The notes under the pieces were generated by a model, which saw only the letters and a list, made by a program, of their open reading frames with translations, searched no databases and was not told where the DNA came from. This document shows positions 15,297 to 23,985 of a DNA stretch of 64,000 nt, one piece after another (the stretch's first letter is position 1; every line of letters begins with the position of its first letter). Where the stretch lies: contig JAILLA010000048.1 in the NCBI GenBank assembly GCA_024693325.1, positions 1-64,000 on the forward strand, in the 5' to 3' direction. The DNA is from Solobacterium sp. (GTDB lineage Bacteria > Bacillota_I > Bacilli_A > Erysipelotrichales > Erysipelotrichaceae). The position numbers and the translations under genes were made by a program.

Positions 15297-15446
15297 AACA
15301 TATTTGTTCTTTTTTGCGATATTTCTGCAGATTTGTTATCTGATTATGCCTGAAATTCGTCAAAAACGAAATGATACAGGAAGATAGTTATATCAAAGCT
15401 CATATTTCACATATATAATTGCTGTGTTGAAAAGGAGCGTGTATAA

Positions 15447-16802
15447 ATGAACCAGAAGAAAAAAGGCGGGGGAGTCGATCTCCTGCATGGTCCGATTCTC
15501 AAAGCATTGATACTGTTCATGATACCCGTCATGATCTCAAATATCTTCCAGCAGCTCTACAATGCTGTGGATACAGCGATTGTCGGCAACTATCTCGGTG
15601 AAAATTCATTGGCAGCGATCGGGGCCTGCGCTTCGATCTTTGATATGATGGTAGGCTTCTGCAACAGCCTAGGCCAGGGATTCTCGATCGTGTGCGGAAG
15701 AAGCTTCGGATCGGGTGATGCGGAACGCATGAAGAAATCAGTTGCCGGAGCGATCAAGATCGGTCTTGCGACATGCGTCGTACTGACACTGCTGTCGATC
15801 GTCGGACTCAAGCCGCTGCTTGAGCTGATCAATACGCCGGCAGAGATCATCAATGAATCACTCGCATATATCAGGGTGATCGGTCTCGGTCTGGTCGTCA
15901 TGTTCACGTACAATATGTGCTCGGCAATGCTGAGAGCCATCGGCAACAGCATCATGCCGCTGGTATTCCTGATCATCTCCTCACTGCTGAACATCGTTCT
16001 GGACATCATGTTCATTACGGTATTCCATTGGGGTGTTGTCGGGGCAGCTGTGGCGACAGTTATTGCCCAGGGTGTTTCCGTCGTACTGTGCCTGATCTAT
16101 ATCTACAACTACACGAAGGTCCTCGTGCCTCAGCCTCAGCACTTCAGACATGAGAGCGCGTTGATGAAGGATCTTGCCGGTCAGGGATATTCCATGGCTG
16201 TGATGGGTTCAATCGTATCTGTCGGTTCGATCATCCTGCAGTCAGGCATCAACAGCCTCGGCACGGAGATCATTGCCGGTCATGTAGCTGCGAGAAAGAT
16301 CTATATGCTGTGCAACCTGCCGTTCATGTCCATGGGTATTGCCATATCTGCATTCATCGCGCAGAACAGAGGCGCGAACCAGGGACAGCGTATCCTCAAG
16401 GCAATGCGTTCTGCATATATGTATGACTTTATCATGGCAGCAGTGATCACAGCCATCCTATGGGTAAGCGCGCCGACGCTTGTCAGACTGATCACCGGCT
16501 CCGAGAATCCGGTCATCATCGGAAACGGTACAAAGTATCTTCGTATCGTCGGACCGTTCTATGCGGTGCTCGGTGTACTAATGCAGACAAGATTTGCCCT
16601 GCAGGGTGTCGGTTCCAAGATCATGCCGCTGTTCTCAAGCATCATCGAGTTCATCGGAAAGATCCTGTTTGTCGTACTGCTGATCCCGAGATTCCAGTAC
16701 GATGCTGTTGTATGGTGTGAGCCGATCATCTGGTGCTTCATGACCGTATATCTGCTGTACGCATTCTTCACGAATCCGTACATCAGGAGCATTGAACGCT
16801 GA
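15447..16802 (+). CDS. MATE family efflux transporter
   Basis: A 451-residue protein with 12 predicted membrane segments in two related halves. Seen: V-M-I-S-N-I-F-Q-Q-L-Y-N-A-V-D-T near residue 30, the typical MATE opening, and the matching N-I-V-L-D-I-M-F-I-T in the first half and I-A-F-I-A-Q-N-R-G-A-N repeat start in the second. Family knowledge: Na+ or H+ driven export of drugs or metabolites. Start by AAAGGAG with a TATAAT at 15414. Single-gene unit with its own terminator, divergent from the YitT gene. Confidence 0.93.
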   Translation: MNQKKKGGGVDLLHGPILKALILFMIPVMISNIFQQLYNAVDTAIVGNYLGENSLAAIGACASIFDMMVGFCNSLGQGFSIVCGRSFGSGDAERMKKSVAGAIKIGLATCVVLTLLSIVGLKPLLELINTPAEIINESLAYIRVIGLGLVVMFTYNMCSAMLRAIGNSIMPLVFLIISSLLNIVLDIMFITVFHWGVVGAAVATVIAQGVSVVLCLIYIYNYTKVLVPQPQHFRHESALMKDLAGQGYSMAVMGSIVSVGSIILQSGINSLGTEIIAGHVAARKIYMLCNLPFMSMGIAISAFIAQNRGANQGQRILKAMRSAYMYDFIMAAVITAILWVSAPTLVRLITGSENPVIIGNGTKYLRIVGPFYAVLGVLMQTRFALQGVGSKIMPLFSSIIEFIGKILFVVLLIPRFQYDAVVWCEPIIWCFMTVYLLYAFFTNPYIRSIER

Positions 16803-16816
16803 GAATATCAACAACA

Positions 16817-16848
16817 AACGTACATGTTTAAGGCATGTGCGTTTTTTT
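16817..16848 (+). terminator. Terminator of MATE gene
   Basis: Stem ACGTACATG/CATGTGCGT with one G-U pair and a 7-base loop, then seven T. Confidence 0.85.
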
Positions 16849-16964
16849 ACGCAAAAGCACATCAGACCTTGTCTGAATCAGAAAAGTCCGATATTGTGAG
16901 TGAAGGGAAAGACGGTTTCATCCTATATGCGTATTGATGAAATCATGTCTGACAAGGTGTGGAT

Positions 16965-17372
16965 ATGAATATCGAAAACCTGGAACACTGGCATTTTGAA
17001 CTTGCGGAAAAAGCCTGCAATGATCTGCTGGACCTGGTACTGCAGGGGAAGAAGAAAGCAACATCCAGCAGTGCCGCTGCATTTCGGATCAAGGGTGAAA
17101 AGATCCCGCAGAAAGGTGATCTGAGCGTGATCACAAACTGGAAGGGAGAACCCCGCTGTGTGATCAGGACCGTAAGCGTACGCAGGATACCATACAAAGA
17201 TATCGGTTTTGATCTCGCAGTACTGGAAGGTGAAGATGCGTCGATCGGATCATGGAGAAAGAACCATGAAGCATTCTTCCGGGCAGAAGGAAAAGAACTG
17301 GGATACACATTTACGGAAGATATGGAAGTCATCTTTGAGGAATTTGAAGTGATCGAAATCATAGATCAGTGA
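16965..17372 (+). CDS. ASCH domain protein
   Basis: A 135-residue protein with the ASCH/PUA-like pattern: L-Q-G-K-K-K-A-T-S-S near residue 30, a G-D-L-S-V-I-T strand, then a long helical stretch with W-R-K-N-H-E-A-F-F and the closing E-V-I-F-E-E-F-E-V-I. Family knowledge: ASCH proteins bind RNA or nucleosides; one member is an N4-acetylcytidine amidohydrolase. Start at ATG 16965; a GTG at 16959 in the same frame is possible, and AAGG lies upstream of both. It may share a transcript with the next two genes. Confidence 0.82.
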   Translation: MNIENLEHWHFELAEKACNDLLDLVLQGKKKATSSSAAAFRIKGEKIPQKGDLSVITNWKGEPRCVIRTVSVRRIPYKDIGFDLAVLEGEDASIGSWRKNHEAFFRAEGKELGYTFTEDMEVIFEEFEVIEIIDQ

Positions 17373-17415
17373 TCATACAGCAGAGTGCTGCTGCAATACA
17401 CAGAGGCAAAGTATT

Positions 17416-17904
17416 ATGAAGAACTATCGTTTTATTGAACTTGTGAAACAGGAAAATGGCTTTGAATTCTGCCAGGCCTTTCGTGATGAACTGGACCGGG
17501 TCATAGGAGGCAGGGAAGACACTTACTGGTTCACGGTCTTACAGGATCAGTCCGTCAAGGAAACATACATCGGAACATTGAAGGATGGTCTCTGGACCGA
17601 CCGAAGGGTCAAAGGAAAGGGAAAGAAGAAGACCGTTCAGGAAATGCCTGCCGGAAGCACGATCAAACGTATTGAAGAACATGCTTACCTGATGCAGGGT
17701 GAAGCGTGGGTAAGGGACAGAAAGCCCAGGCTGATCACAGATGCGCATCCCCATTATCATTATGTTTACGGGATTGGTGATAAAGCTCTGGATATCTCTG
17801 AAGCCTATGGCGTCAGTATCGGTTACTCGGACATCAAGGATCCTTCGGCAGGTTTTCACCTGAGGTTTCTTTATACAGGAAAAGAGGTTGAGATACCGGA
17901 ATGA
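17416..17904 (+). CDS. Unknown protein, 162 residues
   Basis: I do not recognise this family. It is a soluble, mixed alpha/beta composition with no signal peptide or membrane segment; a lysine-rich turn lies at residues 57-66 (K-G-K-G-K-K-K). A histidine cluster H-P-H-Y-H-Y is at about 115-120. Its stop overlaps the start of the TraX-like gene (ATGA at 17901), so translation is coupled. Confidence 0.6.
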   Translation: MKNYRFIELVKQENGFEFCQAFRDELDRVIGGREDTYWFTVLQDQSVKETYIGTLKDGLWTDRRVKGKGKKKTVQEMPAGSTIKRIEEHAYLMQGEAWVRDRKPRLITDAHPHYHYVYGIGDKALDISEAYGVSIGYSDIKDPSAGFHLRFLYTGKEVEIPE

Positions 17905-18608
17905 ACAAGATGAAACGATATCAGCTCCTTGATGGAACGATGCTGAAGATCATTGCCATGATCAGCATGGTCTTTGATCATGCCGGAGACATCTTTTTTC
18001 CCGGCTTGATGTGGCCGAGAATGGCCGGCAGGCTTGCCATGCCGATATTTTCCTTCTGCATTGCGGAAGGATTCGCACATACCCGTGATCAGAAAAAATA
18101 CCTGATGCGCATCGGAATGTTCGCGCTGATCAGTGAGATCCCGTTTGATCTGGCATTTGAAGGTAAGATCGGCCTGGGACATCAGAATATCATGCTGACG
18201 TATTTTCTCTCTGTTATAGGGCTGATGCTGTTTGAGAGGATCCGAGACGGCCGTGATACTGATACAGAGCACATTCCTGCCGGGAAAACGGTATTGGGAG
18301 TATTTGCAGTTCTGGCAATTGCAGTTCTCTCGCTTCTGCTGCGTGCGGATTACACGGTCTTCGCTGTCATTTCAGTATTCCTGTTTTATGTACTGAGGAA
18401 TAAGCATCCGCTGATCCGCAGCGGCGTTGGTGTGGCTTTCCTTGCACTTACAAGGACGATGAACTATTACTGTACGACAGGACTGAGTTTTATCCCGCTG
18501 GCCATGTATAACGGCAAAAGAGGGAAAGGACTCAAATGGCTGTTTTACGTGTTCTATCCCGGACATCTGCTCCTGCTGGCAGCAGTCAGATACATCCTTC
18601 ACAGATGA
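17901..18608 (+). CDS. TraX family membrane protein
   Basis: A 235-residue polytopic protein. Seen: L-D-G-T-M-L-K-I-I-A-M-I-S-M-V-F-D-H (residues 9-26), then G-R-L-A-M-P-I-F-S-F-C-I-A-E-G-F near 47-62, the TraX signature. Family knowledge: TraX acetylates F-pilin; chromosomal Firmicutes homologues are presumed membrane acyltransferases without known substrate. About eight membrane segments. Translation coupled to the unknown gene upstream. No conjugation genes are nearby, so a plasmid role is unlikely. Confidence 0.85.
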   Translation: MNKMKRYQLLDGTMLKIIAMISMVFDHAGDIFFPGLMWPRMAGRLAMPIFSFCIAEGFAHTRDQKKYLMRIGMFALISEIPFDLAFEGKIGLGHQNIMLTYFLSVIGLMLFERIRDGRDTDTEHIPAGKTVLGVFAVLAIAVLSLLLRADYTVFAVISVFLFYVLRNKHPLIRSGVGVAFLALTRTMNYYCTTGLSFIPLAMYNGKRGKGLKWLFYVFYPGHLLLLAAVRYILHR

Positions 18609-18767
18609 GTGTTTGTCATACAGGATGACAGCACGACCGGTCATCTTTTGAAACGCGGTCAGATGAATCTCAAAGCGTATGCAGGCTTAGGATAAATAAC
18701 GGAAACGTCCATATCCGAGTATGAAAAAACAATTTTAAAATCGATCTCTGAGAGCGACAATAATGCA

Positions 18768-18786
18768 GGAAACCATTCATGGTTCC
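18768..18786 (+). promoter_or_regulatory. Leader hairpin before ECF S-component gene
   Basis: GGAA(A)CC ... GGTTCC pair across a six-base loop, ending just before the GGGAGA ribosome site of the gene at 18800. The 191-base gap (18609-18799) also holds two other short inverted repeats (near 18612 and 18644). I could not match the leader to a known riboswitch class. Confidence 0.35.
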
Positions 18787-18799
18787 AGGGAGAAATAAA

Positions 18800-19435
18800 A
18801 TGTCCAAACAATACAGTCAGATCCGTCAGCTGACTCTGGCGGCATTCTTTATCGCGATACAGGTGATCATGACAGTGATGCAGATCGGTTACATTCCGAT
18901 CGGACCGATCAATGTCACGACGATGCATATTCCGGTGATCTTGTGCGGACTGTTCCTCGGCCCGGCTTATGGTGCACTGGCTGGATTCGTGTTTGGCCTG
19001 ACTTCCATGCTGAGGGCGACATTTGTACCGGGGATCACATCATTTATCTTTTCACCGTTTATTACCGTAGGAGGTATTTCCGGCAATTTCTGGTCACTGA
19101 TCATAGCATTCGTTCCAAGGATCCTGCTTGGTTATATGTCCGCTAAACTGTTCCGGATCCTCCGCAAAAGGGGTGTACAGGACCTGGTTTCATGCGGTAT
19201 TACGGCAGCACTCAGTACAATGACCCATACGCTTCTCGTTATGGGAATGATCGGTCTGTTCTTCGGACCGTCCTACGCGAAAGCACTTGGTGTGGACATC
19301 AGTGCACTGACAGGCATCATTATGGGAGTGATCACCAGCAACGGTATTCTCGAAACGATCGCTGCAGCGATCATCGTTCCTGCGCTGGACAAGACACTCT
19401 ATCCGACGATCAGAAGAATGAGACTTGGAGAATGA
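18800..19435 (+). CDS. ECF transporter S-component (vitamin-binding membrane protein)
   Basis: A 211-residue protein with about six membrane segments. Seen: I-N-V-T-T-M-H-I-P-V-I-L-C-G-L-F-L-G-P and Y-G-A-L-A-G-F-V-F-G-L-T-S (about residues 37-72), the pattern of the ECF S-component family (PF12822 type, with pantothenate and folate members). Family knowledge: it binds a vitamin and works with a shared EcfA/A'/T energising module, which is not encoded here. Start at 18800 by AGGGAGA. The substrate cannot be told; pantothenate or folate are the likeliest. Confidence 0.85.
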   Translation: MSKQYSQIRQLTLAAFFIAIQVIMTVMQIGYIPIGPINVTTMHIPVILCGLFLGPAYGALAGFVFGLTSMLRATFVPGITSFIFSPFITVGGISGNFWSLIIAFVPRILLGYMSAKLFRILRKRGVQDLVSCGITAALSTMTHTLLVMGMIGLFFGPSYAKALGVDISALTGIIMGVITSNGILETIAAAIIVPALDKTLYPTIRRMRLGE

Positions 19436-19438
19436 TCC

Positions 19439-19470
19439 ATGGCATGGACTGCATGATCCATGTTTTTCTT
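19439..19470 (+). terminator. Terminator of ECF S-component gene
   Basis: Interrupted stem CATGG-CATG / CATG-AT-CCATG followed by TTTTTCTTTT. Confidence 0.6.
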
Positions 19471-19491
19471 TTCTCCTGCAGATTAGAAAAC

Positions 19492-19554
19492 AAAAAGCCG
19501 GAACAGGTCCTGAACGACTCAGACAGTCATTCAATGGATCCGTGACCGGCTTTT
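19492..19554 (-). terminator. Terminator of M20 peptidase operon
   Basis: On the minus strand, outer arms AAAAGCCGG/CCGGCTTTTT enclose a second stem TGAATGAC/GTCGTTCA; T-run follows. A long but well-paired hairpin 12 bases beyond the stop codon. Confidence 0.7.
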
Positions 19555-19566
19555 ACCGTATCGCGA

Positions 19567-20994
19567 TCAATGATTCCGAAGGATCATTGCTTTGTAGAAA
19601 TCAACTGCTCCGGGAAGGGAATATGTGTCCAGATATTCATTCAGGCCATGCATGCCTTTCATCTGTGCAGGACCATATACGACAGGTGAGAATCTGATGC
19701 ATGCGTCACAGATCTCCTGATAGAATCTGGCATCCGTACCGCCTGTCATGACATAAGGACAGACAGGGAGGTCCGGGAATACTTCATTCACTACCTGTTC
19801 GACCTGTGCGTACGCTGCACTGTGAATGTCGACCGGTTCACAGTAATCGTAACAACCGATCTCTTCAACCTCCAGGTCATACTTTGCGGCAATGCGCCTG
19901 ATCGCATCATTGCTTTCCTTCATTCCCTGGTGCGGGATGTAGCGCAGGTTCAGGTTCAGCGTTGCCTTCTGGGGAAGCACATTCCTGCCGTCCGAACCGC
20001 TCTGCATCGTGAAGGCAACAGTCGTCTTCAGCAGTGCTCCGGCCTGCGGTGAGATCATGGGAAGTATTTTCACCAGCAGCGGCTTGAACAGCCGCATGTT
20101 TCCGAACAGCAGGCGGTAAACAAACGGACCGTACGGAGCCAGTGTTGAGAACATCGCTTCCGTCTCTTTTTCAAATGAAGCCTTCATCGGGCTGTGTTTT
20201 TCAATGTCATTCACAAATGCCGCAAGACGGGCGATCGGTGAATTCTTCGGAGGGTAGGAGGAATGGCCGCCGTTGGACCTGGCAGAAACAAGGAGATTTC
20301 CCTGACCTTTTTCCAGTACGCCGATCATTGCATAGTAGCCTTTGACGCCGCCGATCGGTTCCTGAACGATCGCTCCGCCTTCATCACAGACGATGTACGG
20401 TCTGACGCCTCTGCGCTTCAGTTCATTGACGATCTTCGGACAGCCGGGTCCGCCGACTTCTTCCGTGCATGATGATGTGAGATAAACATCCTGTTCCGGA
20501 ACATATCCTTCTTTCAGCAGCTCTTCGACAGCCTGCAGAAAGGACATGACAGAACATTTGGTATCTGCGCTGCCGCGGCCCCAGATCTTACGGTCTTCAA
20601 TATCACCGGAGAACGGTTCATGGAGCCATTCTCCTTCGGCAGGGACGACATCCTGGTGTCCCATCAGGATCAGCGGTTTATCAGAATGCTTTCCTTTCCA
20701 GTAAAAGATCAGGTTTCCGTCAAGCTCTGTTTTTTCCAGATGTTCATGAACGAGCGGGAACAGTTTTTCAAGAATTTTATGGAAGCCCAGAAACTTCTCT
20801 CTCTGGTCTTCATCCGGTACAGAAACAGTCTCATAACGGACCATTTCGGACAGCTTTTCCGCATACAGCTGTTCTCTCTGTAAGTCTTCTTCCGGCTGCC
20901 ATACAGACTGTTTTGCCGGTTTCAGACATGTTTTGATGACTGCAGCGAGAATCACTGCAAGAATGAGGAGTAATATCAGCAGAATGATTTTCAT
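19567..20994 (-). CDS. M20 family metallopeptidase, membrane-anchored
   Basis: A 475-residue dizinc hydrolase. Residues 3-22 form an N-terminal membrane anchor. Seen: M-G-H-Q-D-V-V-P (H113, D115), G-R-G-S-A-D-T-K (D144) and C-T-E-E-V-G-G (E177-E178), the metal and catalytic positions of the M20 family; overall layout is like PM20D1/carboxypeptidase S. It would cleave peptides or N-acyl amino acids. Its start overlaps the stop of the membrane gene upstream (ATGA at 20991), and a second membrane gene precedes that, so the three are one operon that may couple transport with hydrolysis. Confidence 0.9.
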   Translation of the reverse strand: MKIILLILLLILAVILAAVIKTCLKPAKQSVWQPEEDLQREQLYAEKLSEMVRYETVSVPDEDQREKFLGFHKILEKLFPLVHEHLEKTELDGNLIFYWKGKHSDKPLILMGHQDVVPAEGEWLHEPFSGDIEDRKIWGRGSADTKCSVMSFLQAVEELLKEGYVPEQDVYLTSSCTEEVGGPGCPKIVNELKRRGVRPYIVCDEGGAIVQEPIGGVKGYYAMIGVLEKGQGNLLVSARSNGGHSSYPPKNSPIARLAAFVNDIEKHSPMKASFEKETEAMFSTLAPYGPFVYRLLFGNMRLFKPLLVKILPMISPQAGALLKTTVAFTMQSGSDGRNVLPQKATLNLNLRYIPHQGMKESNDAIRRIAAKYDLEVEEIGCYDYCEPVDIHSAAYAQVEQVVNEVFPDLPVCPYVMTGGTDARFYQEICDACIRFSPVVYGPAQMKGMHGLNEYLDTYSLPGAVDFYKAMILRNH

Positions 20995-21683
20995 ATGGTT
21001 TCATCCTTTCTCTGTCTGCGGAATTTCAGGAATGAAAGTCCGATCGCCAAAGCACCGCTCGGTATGATCATAAAGCTTGCGGAGGAGATCAGGGACGGTA
21101 CGAAGACAAACAGCAGTGTCATGAATGCAAGTGTTACTGCCGCAACCGGAAGATTGCTGCGGTAATACTTATATGCCATCGCTCCGAACAATGCCGGAAC
21201 AACATTGGAAAAGGCAGGCTGCAGCGTTTCGGACTGCAGGATGGGCTGCAGGGGGATCAGGCACATGACACCGACTGCCAGAACTGCGATCGTGACAAGT
21301 GAAGACGCGGCGATCGACAATGTGGAAATGATCTCATTTTCCGGTGTCCCGCTCTTTGCGCCGACGATATCACGGGCAGTAACTGCACAGGGTATCTTCA
21401 TGTTGATCAGATTGCCGGTAATAAAGGCAAGGTAGGACCCGCCGGCTCCCAGCATCGGGACATAGATCAGGTATTCCACGATACCGCTTGCCAGGTAAAC
21501 GATGCCGATGCTTAAGAATGCTTTGATGAATGCCTTCATGTCAGGCATTGCGCCGAGGTACATTCCGATGACAAACGGTGCACCCAGCAGCATCACCAGC
21601 ATGATCGTGCTGGTGATCCTGCCGATCATGTGCATGGATTCGTTATATTTCTCAAAATACAATTCTTTTTCCTGTTCGTTCAT
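20991..21683 (-). CDS. Membrane protein, partner of DUF5058 protein
   Basis: A 230-residue protein with about six membrane segments. Seen: Y-V-P-M-L-G-A-G-G-S-Y-L-A-F-I-T-G-N (about 75-92) and I-P-C-A-V-T-A-R-D-I-V-G, then P-L-Q-P-I-L-Q-S. From memory this is the usual companion of DUF5058 proteins. The G-S-Y-L-A-F-I-T-G-N stretch inside a membrane segment suggests a substrate path, but function is unproven. Start at 21683 by AGGAGG; a nearby ATG at 21689 is too close to the site. Gap to the DUF5058 gene is 11 bases. Confidence 0.75.
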   Translation of the reverse strand: MNEQEKELYFEKYNESMHMIGRITSTIMLVMLLGAPFVIGMYLGAMPDMKAFIKAFLSIGIVYLASGIVEYLIYVPMLGAGGSYLAFITGNLINMKIPCAVTARDIVGAKSGTPENEIISTLSIAASSLVTIAVLAVGVMCLIPLQPILQSETLQPAFSNVVPALFGAMAYKYYRSNLPVAAVTLAFMTLLFVFVPSLISSASFMIIPSGALAIGLSFLKFRRQRKDETI

Positions 21684-21694
21684 GATCATGCCTC

Positions 21695-22462
21695 CTAAAG
21701 GTTCGCCAGAAAGATCGCAGCAGTCATCGCTGCCAGCATACTGCCGGCAAGGGAGAAGCTGTCGACCCAGACAGCATGTTTTTTTTCTGAGATCCATATG
21801 AAGCATGCCATGGCGGCAGCTCCAACGATCGCTACTTCCAGCGGCAGCGGACTGCCTGAGAAGTTAAGCACGCCGTTTCCAGAGACCAGCGTTCCGATAT
21901 AACTGCCGATATATGCAGAGACCAGACCGATAAACATGGCTGTCATGGCAATATCACCGAAACCGCTGAAGGCTGATTTCTTATTCTGTTTATTCGCTGT
22001 ACCGCCTGATTTCAGCTTTGCACTGTAGGATTTCAGGCTTATGATCGAGAGCACCATCCCCCACATGATACAGGCGCTCATAAGCAGGGCAATTGTGGAA
22101 AAGGCAGAAGGCGTCATCTCTGCTGCAGACAGGGAATGCAGACCGGCAGCTTCAGCAGCGGCTTCTGCAACCTGTGTCTCATAATGCAGGGCACCGATCA
22201 CGGAAAGGCGCAGCCATGGCCAGGGTGTGCCCAGGCTTCCCGATAAAGCGATGACACCGAGCAGGATGCCGATGCTTGGCAGCACCGCAAACGTTACGCT
22301 TGCTGTGATCGTCCGTTTCAGCTTGACCGGATCCATCCCGATCCTGAGACCGGCCCGGTAGGCCCTGATGCCGAACAATACACAGATCACTGCCGCAAAC
22401 AGCACAATCGTCCCGCAGATCAGGTACATCACGGGATTGTTCAGCTTTTGAAGTATTTCCAT
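21695..22462 (-). CDS. DUF5058 family membrane protein
   Basis: A 255-residue protein with about six membrane segments. Seen: V-L-P-S-I-G-I-L-L-G-V-I-A-L-S followed by P-W-P-W-L-R-L-S-V-I-G (about 65-95), the DUF5058 hallmark. It heads a three-gene operon with a second membrane protein and an M20 peptidase. A two-subunit transporter feeding or serving the peptidase is an inference from context only. Start at 22462 by AAGGGGG; the longer frame upstream has no ribosome site. Confidence 0.8.
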   Translation of the reverse strand: MEILQKLNNPVMYLICGTIVLFAAVICVLFGIRAYRAGLRIGMDPVKLKRTITASVTFAVLPSIGILLGVIALSGSLGTPWPWLRLSVIGALHYETQVAEAAAEAAGLHSLSAAEMTPSAFSTIALLMSACIMWGMVLSIISLKSYSAKLKSGGTANKQNKKSAFSGFGDIAMTAMFIGLVSAYIGSYIGTLVSGNGVLNFSGSPLPLEVAIVGAAAMACFIWISEKKHAVWVDSFSLAGSMLAAMTAAIFLANL

Positions 22463-22665
22463 ATATAGATCCCCCTTGGACTCATTATACGCTTGAACAA
22501 ACAACGTTTTCATTCTGATCGGTTCCGGCAGATACGAAGTGTGCTCAGCTTGTGAAAAAATGATAATGACCGGCAGTTTTGAAGAATCCTTGGAAAACAG
22601 CGGGAAATGAGGCAAAATGATATCTGATACAGCCCGTCACCCTTGGCGGATACAGAGGTTTGCTT

Positions 22666-23883
22666 ATGGAGCTGCTTGATCAGTTTACTGAAGAATTACA
22701 TGAATGGTCCCTGAAGGGAAAAGAACCGCGCATCGCTTCCCGTGATCTGCGGTATTTTCTGGATCTGCAGGAAAAACGGCTGAAGCGAACGGATACGGTC
22801 CGTGAAGAAGAATATTCGCATGTCAATGATGAGATCAGGGGATGTGCCTATCGGAATGAGAATGGTTATTCTTCCCGTACCCTGTACCGCGAAGCCATTC
22901 AGAACATTTCCTATCACAGGAACGGGAAGCTGATCCGGAAGATCAGGCGTCCTGTTGATCTGTATGTTACCTTTACGGATAAAGAAGGGCATGAGGACAG
23001 GGAATATAAATGTCCGAACTGCGGGCATACATTGACTGCCCTGCAGGCAAGAGATGGATGTCCTTACTGCGGTACATATTTTGAGACGGATGATGTTTAT
23101 CCATGTGTTTCATCCTACTATACCGTTTTTTCCGTAGTGGAACGGGCAGGGCTGATGGAAAGACTGAAAAAGGAAATGATCATTGCCGGCAGTATCTTCG
23201 GCGGTGTTCTGTTCGCAGCATGTCTTTATGTCTGGTCAGATGTCACACTGATCTACCGTATTATCGGAGCGCTGTTTTTGAGCGGGTTCTACGGAGGAGT
23301 GGCAGCCTTTATCTGGTATATGTTCCGCAGTTTTCTGATGCTCGGAAAACTTCTGAAGGAAGCGGGAAGGGCAATGCCTATGATGAAAGCACTTCAAAGC
23401 AGGAATAAGATGATGAAATTCATGGAACCGTATGATCCGGAATTCTCCTACGAAGCGTTTGAAGGAAGAGTCCTTTCACTGCTGCGGACGATCGTATTTT
23501 CCGATGACAGGGATTCTTTGTCTGTCTGGGAAGGGGACAGGGATCTTTCTGCATTTGACAGTATCGCAGACATGCAGTACAGAGGTGCTGTCTATATCAA
23601 AAAGACTGAAGAAAGAGATCATCAGCTCAGGGTAGAAGGAACCGCATACCTGACAGATACCTATATCAGCAGAACAGTGCGTGAGAGGGATGAACAGATC
23701 CGTTTCGTTATCGTAAAAGAAGCGGGAAGAAGCGCTGAACCCGGATTTTCCATTCACCGTGTATCCTGTCCGACATGCGGCGGAAGTTTTGATGCGATGC
23801 ACCAAAGCACCTGCCCGTACTGCGGGAATCCGTATGATCTGAAGAAAAAGGACTGGATCATTCAGGATATGCGCAAAGCATAA
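22666..23883 (+). CDS. Double zinc-ribbon membrane protein with TIM44-like region
   Basis: A 405-residue protein. Residues 1-105 are charged; a first zinc ribbon (C-P-N-C ... C-P-Y-C, about 112-131) precedes two membrane segments (about 173-225); residues about 265-365 resemble the TIM44/NTF2-like fold seen in Firmicutes zinc-ribbon proteins; a second ribbon (C-P-T-C ... C-P-Y-C) is near 368-387. No catalytic motif. Function unknown; the two ribbons suggest binding of protein or nucleic acid at the membrane. Start at ATG 22666 with GAGG upstream. Confidence 0.75.
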   Translation: MELLDQFTEELHEWSLKGKEPRIASRDLRYFLDLQEKRLKRTDTVREEEYSHVNDEIRGCAYRNENGYSSRTLYREAIQNISYHRNGKLIRKIRRPVDLYVTFTDKEGHEDREYKCPNCGHTLTALQARDGCPYCGTYFETDDVYPCVSSYYTVFSVVERAGLMERLKKEMIIAGSIFGGVLFAACLYVWSDVTLIYRIIGALFLSGFYGGVAAFIWYMFRSFLMLGKLLKEAGRAMPMMKALQSRNKMMKFMEPYDPEFSYEAFEGRVLSLLRTIVFSDDRDSLSVWEGDRDLSAFDSIADMQYRGAVYIKKTEERDHQLRVEGTAYLTDTYISRTVRERDEQIRFVIVKEAGRSAEPGFSIHRVSCPTCGGSFDAMHQSTCPYCGNPYDLKKKDWIIQDMRKA

Positions 23884-23948
23884 GCAGAATATGCATCATG
23901 AATACGAAGCGCTGCAGGCTTCATGACATGACAGATATCAGAAATATG

Positions 23949-23981
23949 AAAAAGCCCGGTCAGTTTGGTAAACCGGGCTTT
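23949..23981. terminator. Bidirectional terminator
   Basis: 10-bp stem AAAGCCCGGT/ACCGGGCTTT; T-runs on both strands. It ends the convergent zinc-ribbon and rhamnosidase genes. Confidence 0.85.
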
Positions 23982-23985
23982 GTTA

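Noticed and set aside
18609-18799. A THF or other vitamin riboswitch before the ECF S-component gene
   Set aside because: Several hairpins are present but I could not match conserved riboswitch core residues; kept only as an unassigned leader structure.
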